The notes beneath the pieces were generated by a model. The model saw only the letters and a program-made list of their open reading frames with translations, was not told the DNA's origin and searched no databases. A DNA stretch of 64,000 bases. It comes from Roseomonas xinghualingensis. GTDB lineage: Bacteria; Pseudomonadota; Alphaproteobacteria; Acetobacterales; Acetobacteraceae. The translations under genes and the position numbers were made by a program. Where the stretch lies: NCBI RefSeq assembly GCF_025791835.1, contig NZ_JAOXLP010000013.1:66320-130319 (forward strand). Direction: 5' to 3'. Of the stretch, positions 9,285 to 17,768 are shown in pieces (within the stretch, counting starts at the first letter, position 1; every line of letters starts with the position of its first letter).

Positions 9285-9298
9285 TTGATCGAGGTCAA
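9285..9298. promoter_or_regulatory. FNR-type box (anaerobox) between hemN and the hemerythrin gene
   Basis: TTGATCGAGGTCAA matches the FNR/ANR/FixK consensus TTGAT-N4-ATCAA at 9 of 10 fixed positions. It is 35 bp upstream of the hemN start and 50 bp upstream of the hemerythrin start, so it could serve either gene or both. Confidence 0.8.
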
Positions 9299-9347
9299 GG
9301 CCATGCGGCCTCCCTGGGGGCAAACTCCCTCTCATGCTGGAGGCTGG

Positions 9348-9887
9348 ATGGTGAGCGAGCAGATGGGTGACAGCGCGGACGTGATTCGCCTCTGCGACGC
9401 CTGGCAGGCCCGGCTGGACGCGCGCATCCGGGCACTGCTGGCGGAACATGCGGCCCTGCGCGCCCTGTGCGATCGGCTGGAGGCCATTGCCGACGGGCTG
9501 CCCGGCCTTCCTCTGCTGGAGGAGCGGCATGCTGTCGCCGAACAGCTCACCGCCCTGCTTCTTGGCCACCAGCGGTGCGAAAGCGAGTTGCTGGACAACC
9601 TATTGCCATCGGATGAGGGCTCCGCGATGCGGCGCGTCCTGATCGAGCGCATCCGCAGCCAGCATGTCGAGGACATGGTGCATGCGCAGGATCTGGGCGC
9701 GGCGCTGGTGGATGGCAGAAGCGAGGCGCAGGCACTGGGCTACATGCTGCGCTGCTTCTTCGATGGTTGCCGGCGTGCCCTGGCCTTCGAGGAACTCGCC
9801 ATCCTGAAACTGGCGCGCCAGCGCCTTTCCCCGGTTACGCGGGAATTGCTCGTGGCCTCGCTCGGCGCGAGGCGGCAGCCCGGCTGA
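9348..9887 (+). CDS. Hemerythrin-like HHE-domain protein
   Basis: A ~179-residue all-helical protein. His and Glu residues sit at helix positions typical of the hemerythrin HHE cation-binding domain: LLAEHAALRAL, LLGHQRCE, SQHVEDMVHAQ and FEELAIL. Such proteins hold a di-iron centre and sense or buffer O2 or NO, or protect iron-sulfur centres. The longer frame from 9285 would start inside the FNR box, so I chose ATG 9348, with GGAGG close upstream; GTG at 9351 is equally possible. Its place between hemN and fnr suggests a low-oxygen or nitrosative-stress role. Confidence 0.65.
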   Translation: MVSEQMGDSADVIRLCDAWQARLDARIRALLAEHAALRALCDRLEAIADGLPGLPLLEERHAVAEQLTALLLGHQRCESELLDNLLPSDEGSAMRRVLIERIRSQHVEDMVHAQDLGAALVDGRSEAQALGYMLRCFFDGCRRALAFEELAILKLARQRLSPVTRELLVASLGARRQPG

Positions 9888-9889
9888 GG

Positions 9890-9996
9890 CTAGAGCGGTT
9901 TCCGTTCGCCTTGGCTCACTCCAACCGCTCCAGGCTGTTGTTTGTAGAGCATCTTCACCCGTTCCGGTGATCCCACCGGAACAGGATCTGCTCTAG
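9890..9996. repeat. Palindromic intergenic element
   Basis: CTAGAGC at 9890 and GCTCTAG ending at 9996 form inverted ends. Inside, GTTCCGGTG-ATCC-CACCGGAAC (9961-9982) is a perfect hairpin. It resembles palindromic repeats scattered through alphaproteobacterial genomes (recalled, not searched). It fills the space between two convergent genes and may end transcription both ways. Confidence 0.6.
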
Positions 9997-9999
9997 GGC

Positions 10000-10665
10000 T
10001 CAGGCGCTCTCGGCCCGCTCCCGCAGCGCGTTCCGGTTGCGGATGGTCACCAGCCGGTTGGAAGGCAGGCCGATCAACCCGTCACGCTTCAGCTTCGTCA
10101 TCTGCCGACTGACCGTCTCGATGGTCAGACCCAGCACATCGGCGATCTGGGAGCGGGTGAGCGGCAGGTCGAAGGTGACCTCGCATGCCTTCTGCTGTCC
10201 GCCCAGATGGCCGGCCATGTCGAGCAGAAAGCTCGCCACCTTCTCCTCGGCGGTCTTGCGGCCAAGCATCAGCATCCGTGCCCTGGCCTCATCCAGCGCC
10301 GCCAGCGTCCGGCGCAGCAGAAGACGTTCCATCCGCACATGATTCTCCAGCGCGGCCTCGAAAGGTTTGCGCGGGAAGACGCAGAGCTCGACATCGGTGA
10401 GGGCGGTGATGCTGTGCTCCACCTCCTCCGCGAAGGGGCGGCCGACGAAATCAGCGGGGTAGAGCAGGCCGACGATCTGCTCCCGCCCATCCGCCGTCAT
10501 GGCGCTGAGCTTGAGTACGCCCGAAAGCAGGTTGGCGCAGACCAGTGCCTCGCTCCCCGCCCAGGCGAGGGTTTCCCCGCGCGCCAGCTGGCGAGGGCGG
10601 CCAAGGCGGTTGAGCACCGCCAGCTCCTCATCGGTCAGGCTGCCACAGAGCGAGATGTCGCGCAC
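10000..10665 (-). CDS. FNR-type oxygen-responsive transcription regulator
   Basis: A Crp/Fnr protein with a cNMP-like beta-barrel and C-terminal winged helix. The recognition helix has E183-T-V-S186-R187, the FNR ExxSR pattern that reads TTGAT half-sites. C7 and C95 match the third and fourth cluster ligands of E. coli FNR. The first two ligands (CSEC) are encoded immediately upstream of the GTG at 10665, in the same open frame, which has no ATG, GTG or TTG before a stop at 10717-10719. GGGAGG followed after a short gap by ATC (10690-10692) marks a possible unusual start. Start is therefore uncertain; the true protein probably includes the Cys pair. It sits between its two likely target regions. 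Confidence 0.88.
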   Translation of the reverse strand: MRDISLCGSLTDEELAVLNRLGRPRQLARGETLAWAGSEALVCANLLSGVLKLSAMTADGREQIVGLLYPADFVGRPFAEEVEHSITALTDVELCVFPRKPFEAALENHVRMERLLLRRTLAALDEARARMLMLGRKTAEEKVASFLLDMAGHLGGQQKACEVTFDLPLTRSQIADVLGLTIETVSRQMTKLKRDGLIGLPSNRLVTIRNRNALRERAESA

Positions 10666-10790
10666 GGCGCACTCGGAACAGACCTGGCTGATGGCGCGGA
10701 CCTCCCATACCTTAACCTAGTTTATAGGGTAGATCGGCGGTTTTGGAGCCTTGTCTGCGGGTAGGCGGTTCGCGTGGGCAGAATGGCAAA

Positions 10791-10817
10791 GGCCCGGAGG
10801 AAGGATTCCTCCGGGCC
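10791..10817. terminator. Hairpin between cydX and the FNR-type gene
   Basis: GGCCCGGAGGAA-GGA-TTCCTCCGGGCC is a perfect 12-bp stem with a 3-nt loop. It follows the end of cydX on the minus strand. The plus-strand side carries the T-rich run TCTTTGTTTTT, so it may work in both directions. Confidence 0.7.
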
Positions 10818-10840
10818 TCTTTGTTTTTGCGTGCTCTTTT

Positions 10841-10957
10841 TTAGGAGGCCGGGTGGTCCCGGTCATCCAGCGGCAGGTGAAATTCGTGCCAGATGCCGTT
10901 CAGCACCCCGAAGGCGACGGCCAGGCCGAGGCCCAGGACCCAGGCGAAATACCACAT
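10841..10957 (-). CDS. cydX: Cytochrome bd oxidase small subunit CydX
   Basis: A 38-residue membrane peptide read directly from the sequence. It begins MWYFAWVLGLGLAVAFGVLN and continues GIWHE, matching the CydX signature (MWYFAWxLG) and its single transmembrane helix. CydX binds CydA and stabilises the heme groups of the bd oxidase. It starts 13 bp after cydB with GGAA upstream (AGGAACCTTCCC), so it is the last gene of cydABX. Confidence 0.93.
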   Translation of the reverse strand: MWYFAWVLGLGLAVAFGVLNGIWHEFHLPLDDRDHPAS

Positions 10958-10970
10958 GGGAAGGTTCCTC

Positions 10971-12119
10971 TCAGTAGAAGTGGGGGTTGCGGCCGACCTC
11001 CTCGCTCGTCACCCGGCCCCACAGCACCCGGTAGACCCAGGCGGTGTAGAGGAGGACGAGGGGGAGGAAGATGATGGTCACCACCAGCATGATGAAGAGC
11101 GTCGTCTGGCTGGAGGAGGCGTTCCAGACAGTCAGGCTGGAAGTGGGATCGACCGAGCTGGGCAGGATGTAGGGGAACATCGAGAGCCCGACGGTGGCGA
11201 TGATGCCGAAGGCGGAAAGGGACGATCCCGCGAAGGCCGGCACTTCCCACTTCGCCCGGATGCCCAGCAGGGCCAGGGCGGCGCCCGCGAAGCCCAGTGC
11301 GGGGGCGATCATCATCCAGGGATAGGCCTTGTAGTTGGCAAGCCACGCCCCGGCCTCCTGCACGCTGGTGGTGCGCAGCGGGTTGGAAGCGCCCGCCGGA
11401 TTCACGGTGTTGGTGATGCGGAAGCCCATGTCGCCCCAGGCCACATAGGCCCAGCCGGCCGCGAAGAGCGCCAGCGACAGCATGGCCGCCACCGTGCCGA
11501 AGGTCCGCGCCCGGTCATGCACCGGCCCGCGCTCGATCTTGATCGAGAGGAAGGCGGCGCCGTGCAGCACGATCATCGCCACCGAGAGTAGGCCGCAAAG
11601 GAGGGTGAAGGGCGTGAACAGCCCGAAGAAGCTGCCGTCGTAGAAGGCGCGCAGATTGCTATCCAGCCGGAAGGGAACACCCTGCAGCACGTTGCCGACC
11701 GCGACGCCGAAGACGAGGCTTGGCACGAAGCCGCCGATGAACAGCGCCCAGTCCCAGCGCGTGCGCCAGGCGGGATCGGGCTTCTTGGAACGGTACTTGA
11801 AGCCCACCGGCCGCAGGATCAGCGCGGCCAGCACCACGAACATGGCGAGGTAGAAGCCCGAGAAGCTGACCGCATAGACGAAGGGCCAGGCGGCGAAGAT
11901 CGCGCCGCCGCCGAGGATGAACCAGACCTGGTTGCCTTCCCAGGTCGGGCCGATGGCGTTGATGACCATCCGCCGCTCGACATCCGTGCGGGCGACGAAG
12001 GGCAGGAGGGAGGCGACGCCGAGGTCCCATCCATCGGTGAGGGCGAAGCCGATAAGCAGCACGCCCATCAGCCCCCACCAGATGACGCGGAGCGTCGCGT
12101 AGTCGTAGGCGAGATCCAT
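10971..12119 (-). CDS. cydB: Cytochrome bd ubiquinol oxidase subunit II
   Basis: A 382-residue integral membrane protein with about eight to nine hydrophobic segments. The N-terminal part IWWGLMGVLLIGFALTDGWD and GPTWEGNQVWFILGGG are hallmark CydB motifs. It is the structural partner of CydA in the high-affinity terminal oxidase that reduces O2 with quinol. The gap to cydA is 15 bp and to cydX 13 bp, so the three are co-transcribed. Confidence 0.95.
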   Translation of the reverse strand: MDLAYDYATLRVIWWGLMGVLLIGFALTDGWDLGVASLLPFVARTDVERRMVINAIGPTWEGNQVWFILGGGAIFAAWPFVYAVSFSGFYLAMFVVLAALILRPVGFKYRSKKPDPAWRTRWDWALFIGGFVPSLVFGVAVGNVLQGVPFRLDSNLRAFYDGSFFGLFTPFTLLCGLLSVAMIVLHGAAFLSIKIERGPVHDRARTFGTVAAMLSLALFAAGWAYVAWGDMGFRITNTVNPAGASNPLRTTSVQEAGAWLANYKAYPWMMIAPALGFAGAALALLGIRAKWEVPAFAGSSLSAFGIIATVGLSMFPYILPSSVDPTSSLTVWNASSSQTTLFIMLVVTIIFLPLVLLYTAWVYRVLWGRVTSEEVGRNPHFY

Positions 12120-12134
12120 GATGCGGTTCCTCCT

Positions 12135-13706
12135 TCAGGCGACCGCGGGGGTGGCGGGGATGGGGCCGCCTGGCGGCAGCTGCGGATCTTCCTGCCCCGC
12201 GAAGGGGCCCTTCTTCACCGTGCGGACGATGAGCCCGACCTCGATCACGGCGAGCACGCCGTAGATGACGGTGAAGCCGACGATGGTGATCCAGAGTGCC
12301 GTGCGGCTGAGCGAGGAGACGCCCATGAAGGTCGGCAGAACGCCTTCGATCGCCCAGGGCTGGCGGCCCATCTCCGCGATGATCCAGCCCAGTTCCGCCG
12401 CGATCCAGGGCAGCGGGATCGCGATCACGGCCAGGCGCAGGAACCAGCGCGTGTCATGCTTGCGCAGGCTGCACAGCAGGAAGGCGGTGGCGAAGAGCCC
12501 GATCATGGCGAAGCCGATCATGGCCATGATGCGGAAGCTCCAGAACATCAGCGGCACGTTCGGCACCGTGTCCCAGGCGGCCTGCTGGATCTGCGCCGCG
12601 GTCGCGTTGCGCGGATCCTCGACATAGCGGGTCAGCAGCAGGCCGTAGCCGAGGTCGCGGCCATGGCGTGCGAAGATCTCGCGTGCGGCCATGTCGTCCG
12701 GGTTGGCCTTCAGGGCCTCGACCGCACCGAAGGCGTGGCGGCCGGATTCGATCCGCTCCTGCGCCAGCAGCACCAGCTCCGACATGCCCGTCACCTCCTT
12801 GTCGAGGCTGCGGGTGGCGATGACGCCGAGCACCCAGGGGATGTTCACGGCGTATGCAGTCTCGCGCGTGGTGCTGTTGGGCATGCCGAACAGCGTCAGC
12901 CCGGCCGGTGCCGGCTCGGTATGCCAGGCGGCCTCGATGGCGGCGAGCTTCATCTTCTGGTTGTCGGTCAGCGCATAGCCGGATTCATCACCCAGCACGA
13001 CGACCGAGAGGGAGGAGGCCAGGCCGAAGGCGGCCGCGACCGTCATCGAGCGCTTGGCGAAGCCCACCCACTGCCCGCGCAGCAGGTAGAGGGCGGAGAT
13101 GCCCAGAACCATCGCGGAGGCGATGACATAGCCGGCGGAGACGGTGTGCACGAACTTCGCCTGGGCGATCGGGTTGAAGAGCACGGCGGCGAAGTCCACC
13201 ACCTCCATGCGCATCGTCTCGGGGTTGAACACCGCGCCTACCGGGTTCTGCATCCAGCCATTGGCAATCAGGATCCACAGCGCGGAGAAGTTCGTGCCCA
13301 GCGCCACCATGAAGGTCGCGAAAAGATGGCCGAGCTTCGAGAGGCGGTCCCAGCCGAAGAACATCAGCCCGACGAAGGTCGCTTCCAGGAAGAAGGCCAT
13401 CAGGCCCTCGATGGCGAGCGGCGCTCCGAAGATGTCGCCCACATAATGGGAGAAGTAGGACCAGTTCGTGCCGAACTGGAATTCCATCGTCAGCCCGGTG
13501 GCGACGCCGAGCACGAAGTTGATTCCGAAGATCGTGCCCCAGAACTGCGTGATCTGGCGCCAGATCTGGCGGCCGGTCATCACATAAACACTCTCCATGA
13601 TGACGAGCATGAAGGAGAGGCCGAGGGTCAGCGGCACGAAGAGGAAGTGATAGAGCGCGGTCAGCGCGAATTGCAGCCGCGATAGGTCGACGACACCGGG
13701 GTCCAT
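12135..13706 (-). CDS. cydA: Cytochrome bd ubiquinol oxidase subunit I
   Basis: A 523-residue catalytic subunit (E. coli CydA is 522). It begins MDPGVVDLSRLQFALTALYH, with the conserved His (H20) that ligates heme; GLTMEFQFGTNW, the Q-loop (DNQKMKLAAIEA) for quinol binding and the GRQPW motif near the C-terminus are all present. The region after the Q-loop is long, as in the E. coli (L-type) enzyme. The open frame extends to 13775, but the family start is at 13706, with GGAG upstream. A perfect FNR box lies 96 bp upstream. Confidence 0.95.
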   Translation of the reverse strand: MDPGVVDLSRLQFALTALYHFLFVPLTLGLSFMLVIMESVYVMTGRQIWRQITQFWGTIFGINFVLGVATGLTMEFQFGTNWSYFSHYVGDIFGAPLAIEGLMAFFLEATFVGLMFFGWDRLSKLGHLFATFMVALGTNFSALWILIANGWMQNPVGAVFNPETMRMEVVDFAAVLFNPIAQAKFVHTVSAGYVIASAMVLGISALYLLRGQWVGFAKRSMTVAAAFGLASSLSVVVLGDESGYALTDNQKMKLAAIEAAWHTEPAPAGLTLFGMPNSTTRETAYAVNIPWVLGVIATRSLDKEVTGMSELVLLAQERIESGRHAFGAVEALKANPDDMAAREIFARHGRDLGYGLLLTRYVEDPRNATAAQIQQAAWDTVPNVPLMFWSFRIMAMIGFAMIGLFATAFLLCSLRKHDTRWFLRLAVIAIPLPWIAAELGWIIAEMGRQPWAIEGVLPTFMGVSSLSRTALWITIVGFTVIYGVLAVIEVGLIVRTVKKGPFAGQEDPQLPPGGPIPATPAVA

Positions 13707-13801
13707 TGGTTTGCTCCGCCCAGTCCGGCCGCCCGCGCGCATCGCGGGCGCGGTTCGGGCCTTGGGTGGCGCCAATTGGGCCGGGCAGGGGAGGTGGTGC
13801 T

Positions 13802-13815
13802 TTGATCTCGATCAA
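13802..13815. promoter_or_regulatory. Perfect FNR box between cydA and cydD
   Basis: TTGATCTCGATCAA is an exact match to TTGAT-N4-ATCAA. It lies in the divergent space, 96 bp from the cydA start and ~35 bp from the cydD start, so one dimer could control both cydABX and cydDC. Confidence 0.88.
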
Positions 13816-13849
13816 GGCCCCGTGAAGGGGGATGGGCGATGGGGAGCCC

Positions 13850-15526
13850 ATGTCGCAGTCCTCCCCCGACACGCAACGCCCCGACAAGCAAGGCAACGCC
13901 CGCCGCCGGGCCTGGCTGAAGGAAGCCGTGAAGGCCGGCGGGCGCTGGAACGGCGCCGCCACCGGGCTGCTCTGCCTGGATGGGCTGGCCGCCATCGGCT
14001 TCGCCGCGGCGCTGGCGGGTGGGTTGACCTCTCTGGAAGGGGGGATGGAGGCGGTCTGGCCCTGGCTGGTACTCGGCATCCTGGCCGCCGCCGGGCGCGG
14101 GGTGTTCAGCACGCTTTCCGCCCGGGCCGGGGCTGAGGCCGCGCGCCGGGCGAAGACGGTGCTGCGCCGCCGGATGGTGGTGGCCAGCCTGGCCATTCCG
14201 GCCGGTGAGAGGCCGCCAGTGGGCAGCCTCATGACCTCGGCGGTGGATGAGGTGGAGGCGCTGGACGGCTACATCGCCCGCTTCATGCCCGCTCGCATGG
14301 CCGCCGCAGTCGTGCCCTTCCTGGTGCTAGGCGCAACGGCGCTGGCCAGCCCCTTCAGCGCCGGCATCCTGGCCTTCACCCTGCTGCCCTTCGTGCTGGC
14401 GCTCGCCCTGACCGGCGGGGCGGCGGCGGATCAGGCACGGCGGCAGTTCGATGCCCTTTCGCGCCTTTCGTCCCTTTTCGCCGACCGGGTGCGGAGCCTT
14501 CCCACCGTGCTTTCCTTCCAGGCGGAGGGGCGGGAGACCGCGCGCCTGGCCGGTGCGGCGGATGAGCTGCGGCGCCGCACGGTGAAGGTTCTGCGGGTGG
14601 CCTTCCTCTCCTCCGGCGCGCTGGAATTCTTCGCGGCGCTCTCGGTGGCGCTGGTCGCGGTCTATGCGGGCTTCAACCTGCTGGGCCTGCTGCCCTTCCC
14701 GGCACCGGAGGCGCTGGATCTGGGCCGCGCCTTCTTCGTGCTGGCGCTGGCGCCCGAATTCTACGCCCCCATGCGCCGCCTGGCGGCCGCCTATCACGAC
14801 AAGCAGGCCGCCGAAACCGCCGCCGACCGCCTGGAGGCGCTGGAAGCCATGGCCCGCGCCCCCGACGCCGGGGCCCGGCCCATCGCCCGGGCACCCGCCA
14901 TCCGCTTCGAGGATGTGGCGGTCCGTTTTCCTGGCGAGGACCGCGCGGTGGTGGAGGGCTTCAACCTCGACATCGCTCCCGGCCAAGTGGTGGCGCTGCT
15001 GGGCCCCAGCGGTTCGGGAAAGACGACGCTGCTGAACCTCCTTCTCGGCCTCGCGCCACTGACGGAGGGAGAAGTGCTGGTGGACGGGCTCGCGCTTTCC
15101 GAGGCCGGTTCCTTCGCGCCCTCCATCGCCTGGATGGGGCAGGCGCCGCTGATCGTGCCGGGCAGCATCGCGGAGAATGTCGCGCTTTCCCGCCAGGATG
15201 CGCCGGTGGAGGCGATCGCCCGGGCAGCCCGGCGCGCCGGCCTGGGCCCGATGCTGCTGGAGCGGCCGGGCGGGCTGGATGCCGTGCTGGATGAGCGCGG
15301 CGCCGGGCTTTCGGGTGGCGAGCGGCGGCGCATCGCGCTGGCACGGGCCCTGCTGAAGGATGCGCCGATCCTGCTTCTGGATGAGCCCACCGCGCATCTG
15401 GACGCGGAAGCCGAGGCCGCGCTGATCCCCGTGATCCGGGAAGGCGCGAAGGGCCGCACCACCATCATCGCCACCCATTCCGAGCGGCTGGCCGCCCTCG
15501 CCGACCAGGTCGTAAGGCTCGACTGA
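13850..15526 (+). CDS. cydD: Thiol reductant ABC exporter subunit CydD
   Basis: A ~558-residue half-transporter: an N-terminal membrane domain of six segments (residues ~25-310) and a C-terminal ATPase with Walker A GPSGSGKTT, signature LSGGERRR, Walker B ILLLDEP and the H-loop ATHS. CydDC exports cysteine and glutathione to the periplasm and is needed to assemble cytochrome bd. ATG 13850, preceded by GGGGAG, is preferred; ATG 13832 is in frame and possible. cydC follows after one base. Confidence 0.9.
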   Translation: MSQSSPDTQRPDKQGNARRRAWLKEAVKAGGRWNGAATGLLCLDGLAAIGFAAALAGGLTSLEGGMEAVWPWLVLGILAAAGRGVFSTLSARAGAEAARRAKTVLRRRMVVASLAIPAGERPPVGSLMTSAVDEVEALDGYIARFMPARMAAAVVPFLVLGATALASPFSAGILAFTLLPFVLALALTGGAAADQARRQFDALSRLSSLFADRVRSLPTVLSFQAEGRETARLAGAADELRRRTVKVLRVAFLSSGALEFFAALSVALVAVYAGFNLLGLLPFPAPEALDLGRAFFVLALAPEFYAPMRRLAAAYHDKQAAETAADRLEALEAMARAPDAGARPIARAPAIRFEDVAVRFPGEDRAVVEGFNLDIAPGQVVALLGPSGSGKTTLLNLLLGLAPLTEGEVLVDGLALSEAGSFAPSIAWMGQAPLIVPGSIAENVALSRQDAPVEAIARAARRAGLGPMLLERPGGLDAVLDERGAGLSGGERRRIALARALLKDAPILLLDEPTAHLDAEAEAALIPVIREGAKGRTTIIATHSERLAALADQVVRLD

Positions 15527-15527
15527 A

Positions 15528-17168
15528 ATGTCATCCCCAGGTCGTCTCCAGCAGCTTCTCGCCGCCGAGCGCGCGCGCCAGCGTGGCCGCTTCATCATCG
15601 CCGGACTCGCGGCGGCCACCGTTTCCGCCGCCTCGGTGCTCCTGCTCGGCCTGTCCGGCTGGTTCATCACCGGGGCGGCGCTGGCGGGGGCCGCAGGCTC
15701 GGCCTCGGCCCATGCCTTCAACTACATGCTACCGAGCGCCGGGATCCGGTTGCTGGCCATCCTTCGCACCGGCAGCCGCTATGGCGAGCGACTGGTGGGG
15801 CATGACGCCGCGCTGCGTGCCCTGGCCCGCATCCGGCCGGCCCTCTTCTCCTCGCTGGCCGCCGCGCCGCCTGCCAGATCCATGTCCCTGTCCACCGGCG
15901 AGGCCTCGGCGCGGCTGGTGCAGGATGTGGATGCGGTGGAGGCGCACTTCGTGCGGCTTTCCGCCAATTGGGGAATGGTGGCCTCCATCGCCAGCGGCAC
16001 GGCGCTGCTGCTTCTGGCCGGGATCGCGCCCGCGCTGGCGGCGGCGGGGATTGCTCTGGGCTTCCTGCTGCTGGCGCATCTCCTCGCCAATGCCCTGCAG
16101 GCGCGCGGGCGGGCCGCGCAGCGCGCCGCCGGGCGGCTGAAGGAGGATTTCGCCACCTATGCCGCCGCCGCTTCCGAACTGCGCGCCTATGGGCTGGAGG
16201 GCTGGGCCGCCGGGAGGATCGACGAGCGCAGCCAGGAACTGGCCTCCGCGCAGAGCCGCGTCACGGCCGGGGCGGGCTGGTTCGAACTGGGGCAGGCCGT
16301 CGCGACCGGGCTGGCGGCCGTCGCCGCCCTTGGCCTTTCCTATGGCGGGCCCCTGCCCATGGCGGCGCTGGCCGCCTTGGGGGCCGCCATGACGGTGGAT
16401 GGCGTTTCCAGCTTCGCCCGTGGCCTGGAACGCCGCGGCACGCTGCGCGAAGCCGAGGCGCGGCTGGAGTCGATGCTGGACGCGGAAATTCCGCCCCGGC
16501 CCTCCCGCCCGCTTATGGATGCGGCCCCTGCCATCCGCCTTTCCCGCCAGGACGCTCTGCTGCGGCCGGGCGAGGTGGTGGCAGTCACGGGCCCTTCCGG
16601 CTGCGGCAAGACCACCTTGCTGGAAACCCTGCTGGCGCTGCGCGAGGTGGAGCCAGGCCGGATCAGCCTGGGTGGCGCCGATCTCGCGATGCTTCCGCCG
16701 GATGTGGCGCGCCGCTGCTTCGCCCATGCGCCGCAGGATGCCGCCCTGCTGGCCGGCACGGTGCGGGACAATCTGCGCCTGGCGGCGCCGGATGCCAGCG
16801 ACGGCGAGTTGTGGGAGGCGCTGCGCGACGCGGCGCTGGCGGATCGCGTCGCCGCCCTTTCCGGCGGGCTGGATGCCTGGTTGGGCGAGAATGGCGCGCG
16901 GCTTTCAGGCGGCGAGCGGCGGCGGCTGGTGCTGACCCGCGCCTATCTCCGCCCGGCGCCCTGGCTGCTGCTGGACGAGCCCACCGAGGGCCTGGACGCT
17001 GCCACCGAGGCTCGTGTGCTGGACGCCCTGCAAGTCCGGCTGGAGCGCACGGGGCAGGGGGCGCTGATCGTCACCCATCGGCCAGGCCCGTTGGCTCTGT
17101 GCGGGCGGGTGGTGGCCCTGGGCGGACGGGAAGTGGCTGGGCCTGCGCTGGTTCCCATGATTGGGTGA
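15528..17168 (+). CDS. cydC: Thiol reductant ABC exporter subunit CydC
   Basis: A 546-residue partner of CydD. It has an N-terminal membrane domain with the CydC-typical GLSGWFITGAALAG and FNYMLPSAGIRLLAI stretches, then an ATPase with Walker A GPSGCGKTT, signature LSGGERRR, Walker B LLLDEP and VTHR. Only one base separates it from cydD. The ATPase is compact, and its A-loop region is short compared with CydD. Together with cydABX the window holds a full bd oxidase assembly set. Confidence 0.92.
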   Translation: MSSPGRLQQLLAAERARQRGRFIIAGLAAATVSAASVLLLGLSGWFITGAALAGAAGSASAHAFNYMLPSAGIRLLAILRTGSRYGERLVGHDAALRALARIRPALFSSLAAAPPARSMSLSTGEASARLVQDVDAVEAHFVRLSANWGMVASIASGTALLLLAGIAPALAAAGIALGFLLLAHLLANALQARGRAAQRAAGRLKEDFATYAAAASELRAYGLEGWAAGRIDERSQELASAQSRVTAGAGWFELGQAVATGLAAVAALGLSYGGPLPMAALAALGAAMTVDGVSSFARGLERRGTLREAEARLESMLDAEIPPRPSRPLMDAAPAIRLSRQDALLRPGEVVAVTGPSGCGKTTLLETLLALREVEPGRISLGGADLAMLPPDVARRCFAHAPQDAALLAGTVRDNLRLAAPDASDGELWEALRDAALADRVAALSGGLDAWLGENGARLSGGERRRLVLTRAYLRPAPWLLLDEPTEGLDAATEARVLDALQVRLERTGQGALIVTHRPGPLALCGRVVALGGREVAGPALVPMIG

Positions 17169-17192
17169 GATCGCTGTCGTGATGGTGGCCTT

Positions 17193-17427
17193 CGGAGGCT
17201 CTGCCTCCGGGCCTCCGCCGGGGTGGCGGCGGCCACCCCGGACCCCGCGTTCGGTTTTCAGGAGGACAGCAAAATTAGGCAGCGCCGCATACAAAAACCT
17301 GGGCCGTGCGGGCTGCCATGTCAGTCGCCTGAGGTCACGGACCTCAGGCGCGCTTCCAAAGAACAGATCGCGGGGTCCGGGGAGCCCGTGGCTCCCCGGC
17401 GGAGGGTCAGGGAGGCGGAGCCTCCCT
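17193..17427. repeat. Composite five-hairpin REP-like element (family B)
   Basis: Five perfect stem-loops in 235 bp: 17193-17209 (7 bp), 17218-17241 (10 bp), 17326-17350 (10 bp), 17377-17399 (10 bp) and 17409-17427 (8 bp). The second and fourth carry the same flank, CGCGGGGTCCGGGG, in opposite orientation, with CCCCGGCGGAG on the other side. The outer two also resemble each other in inverse. This is the layout of paired inverted REP sequences around a short core. It fills most of the gap between cydC and the tautomerase gene. Confidence 0.75.
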
Positions 17428-17515
17428 GGGTGACAGCCGGCACGCGGTGGTTTGATCGGGAAGAGGTTTCGCGGCACATGCATAGGCCGCAACGACAGGA
17501 CGGAGTTCCCGAACC

Positions 17516-17704
17516 ATGCCCCATGTCACGATCGAACTGCTCGCTGGCCGCACGGAAGAACAGAAGGCTGCCGTCGCGCGTGCGGTGACCGAGGCATTGC
17601 AGGCCCATGCAAACGCCTCGCCCGCCAGCACCAGCATCGTGTTCCGCGACGTGACGAAGGACAACTGGGCCTCGGGCGGCGAACTGATGTCGGCCAAGCG
17701 CTGA
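17516..17704 (+). CDS. 4-oxalocrotonate tautomerase family protein
   Basis: A 62-residue member of the tautomerase superfamily. After removal of Met, Pro1 is the catalytic base (MPHVTIELLAGRTEEQK). Such small enzymes form hexamers and isomerise enol/keto dicarboxylic acids, classically in aromatic ring-cleavage pathways. GGAG lies ~13 bp upstream. No catabolic neighbours are present, so the substrate is unknown. It converges with the ABC gene at 17769. Confidence 0.88.
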   Translation: MPHVTIELLAGRTEEQKAAVARAVTEALQAHANASPASTSIVFRDVTKDNWASGGELMSAKR

Positions 17705-17768
17705 TAACCAGGCGCTGAACGTCGGTGCGCGCGGCCTGGGGCCGCGCCACTTCCCCTGAGCGAGGCGG

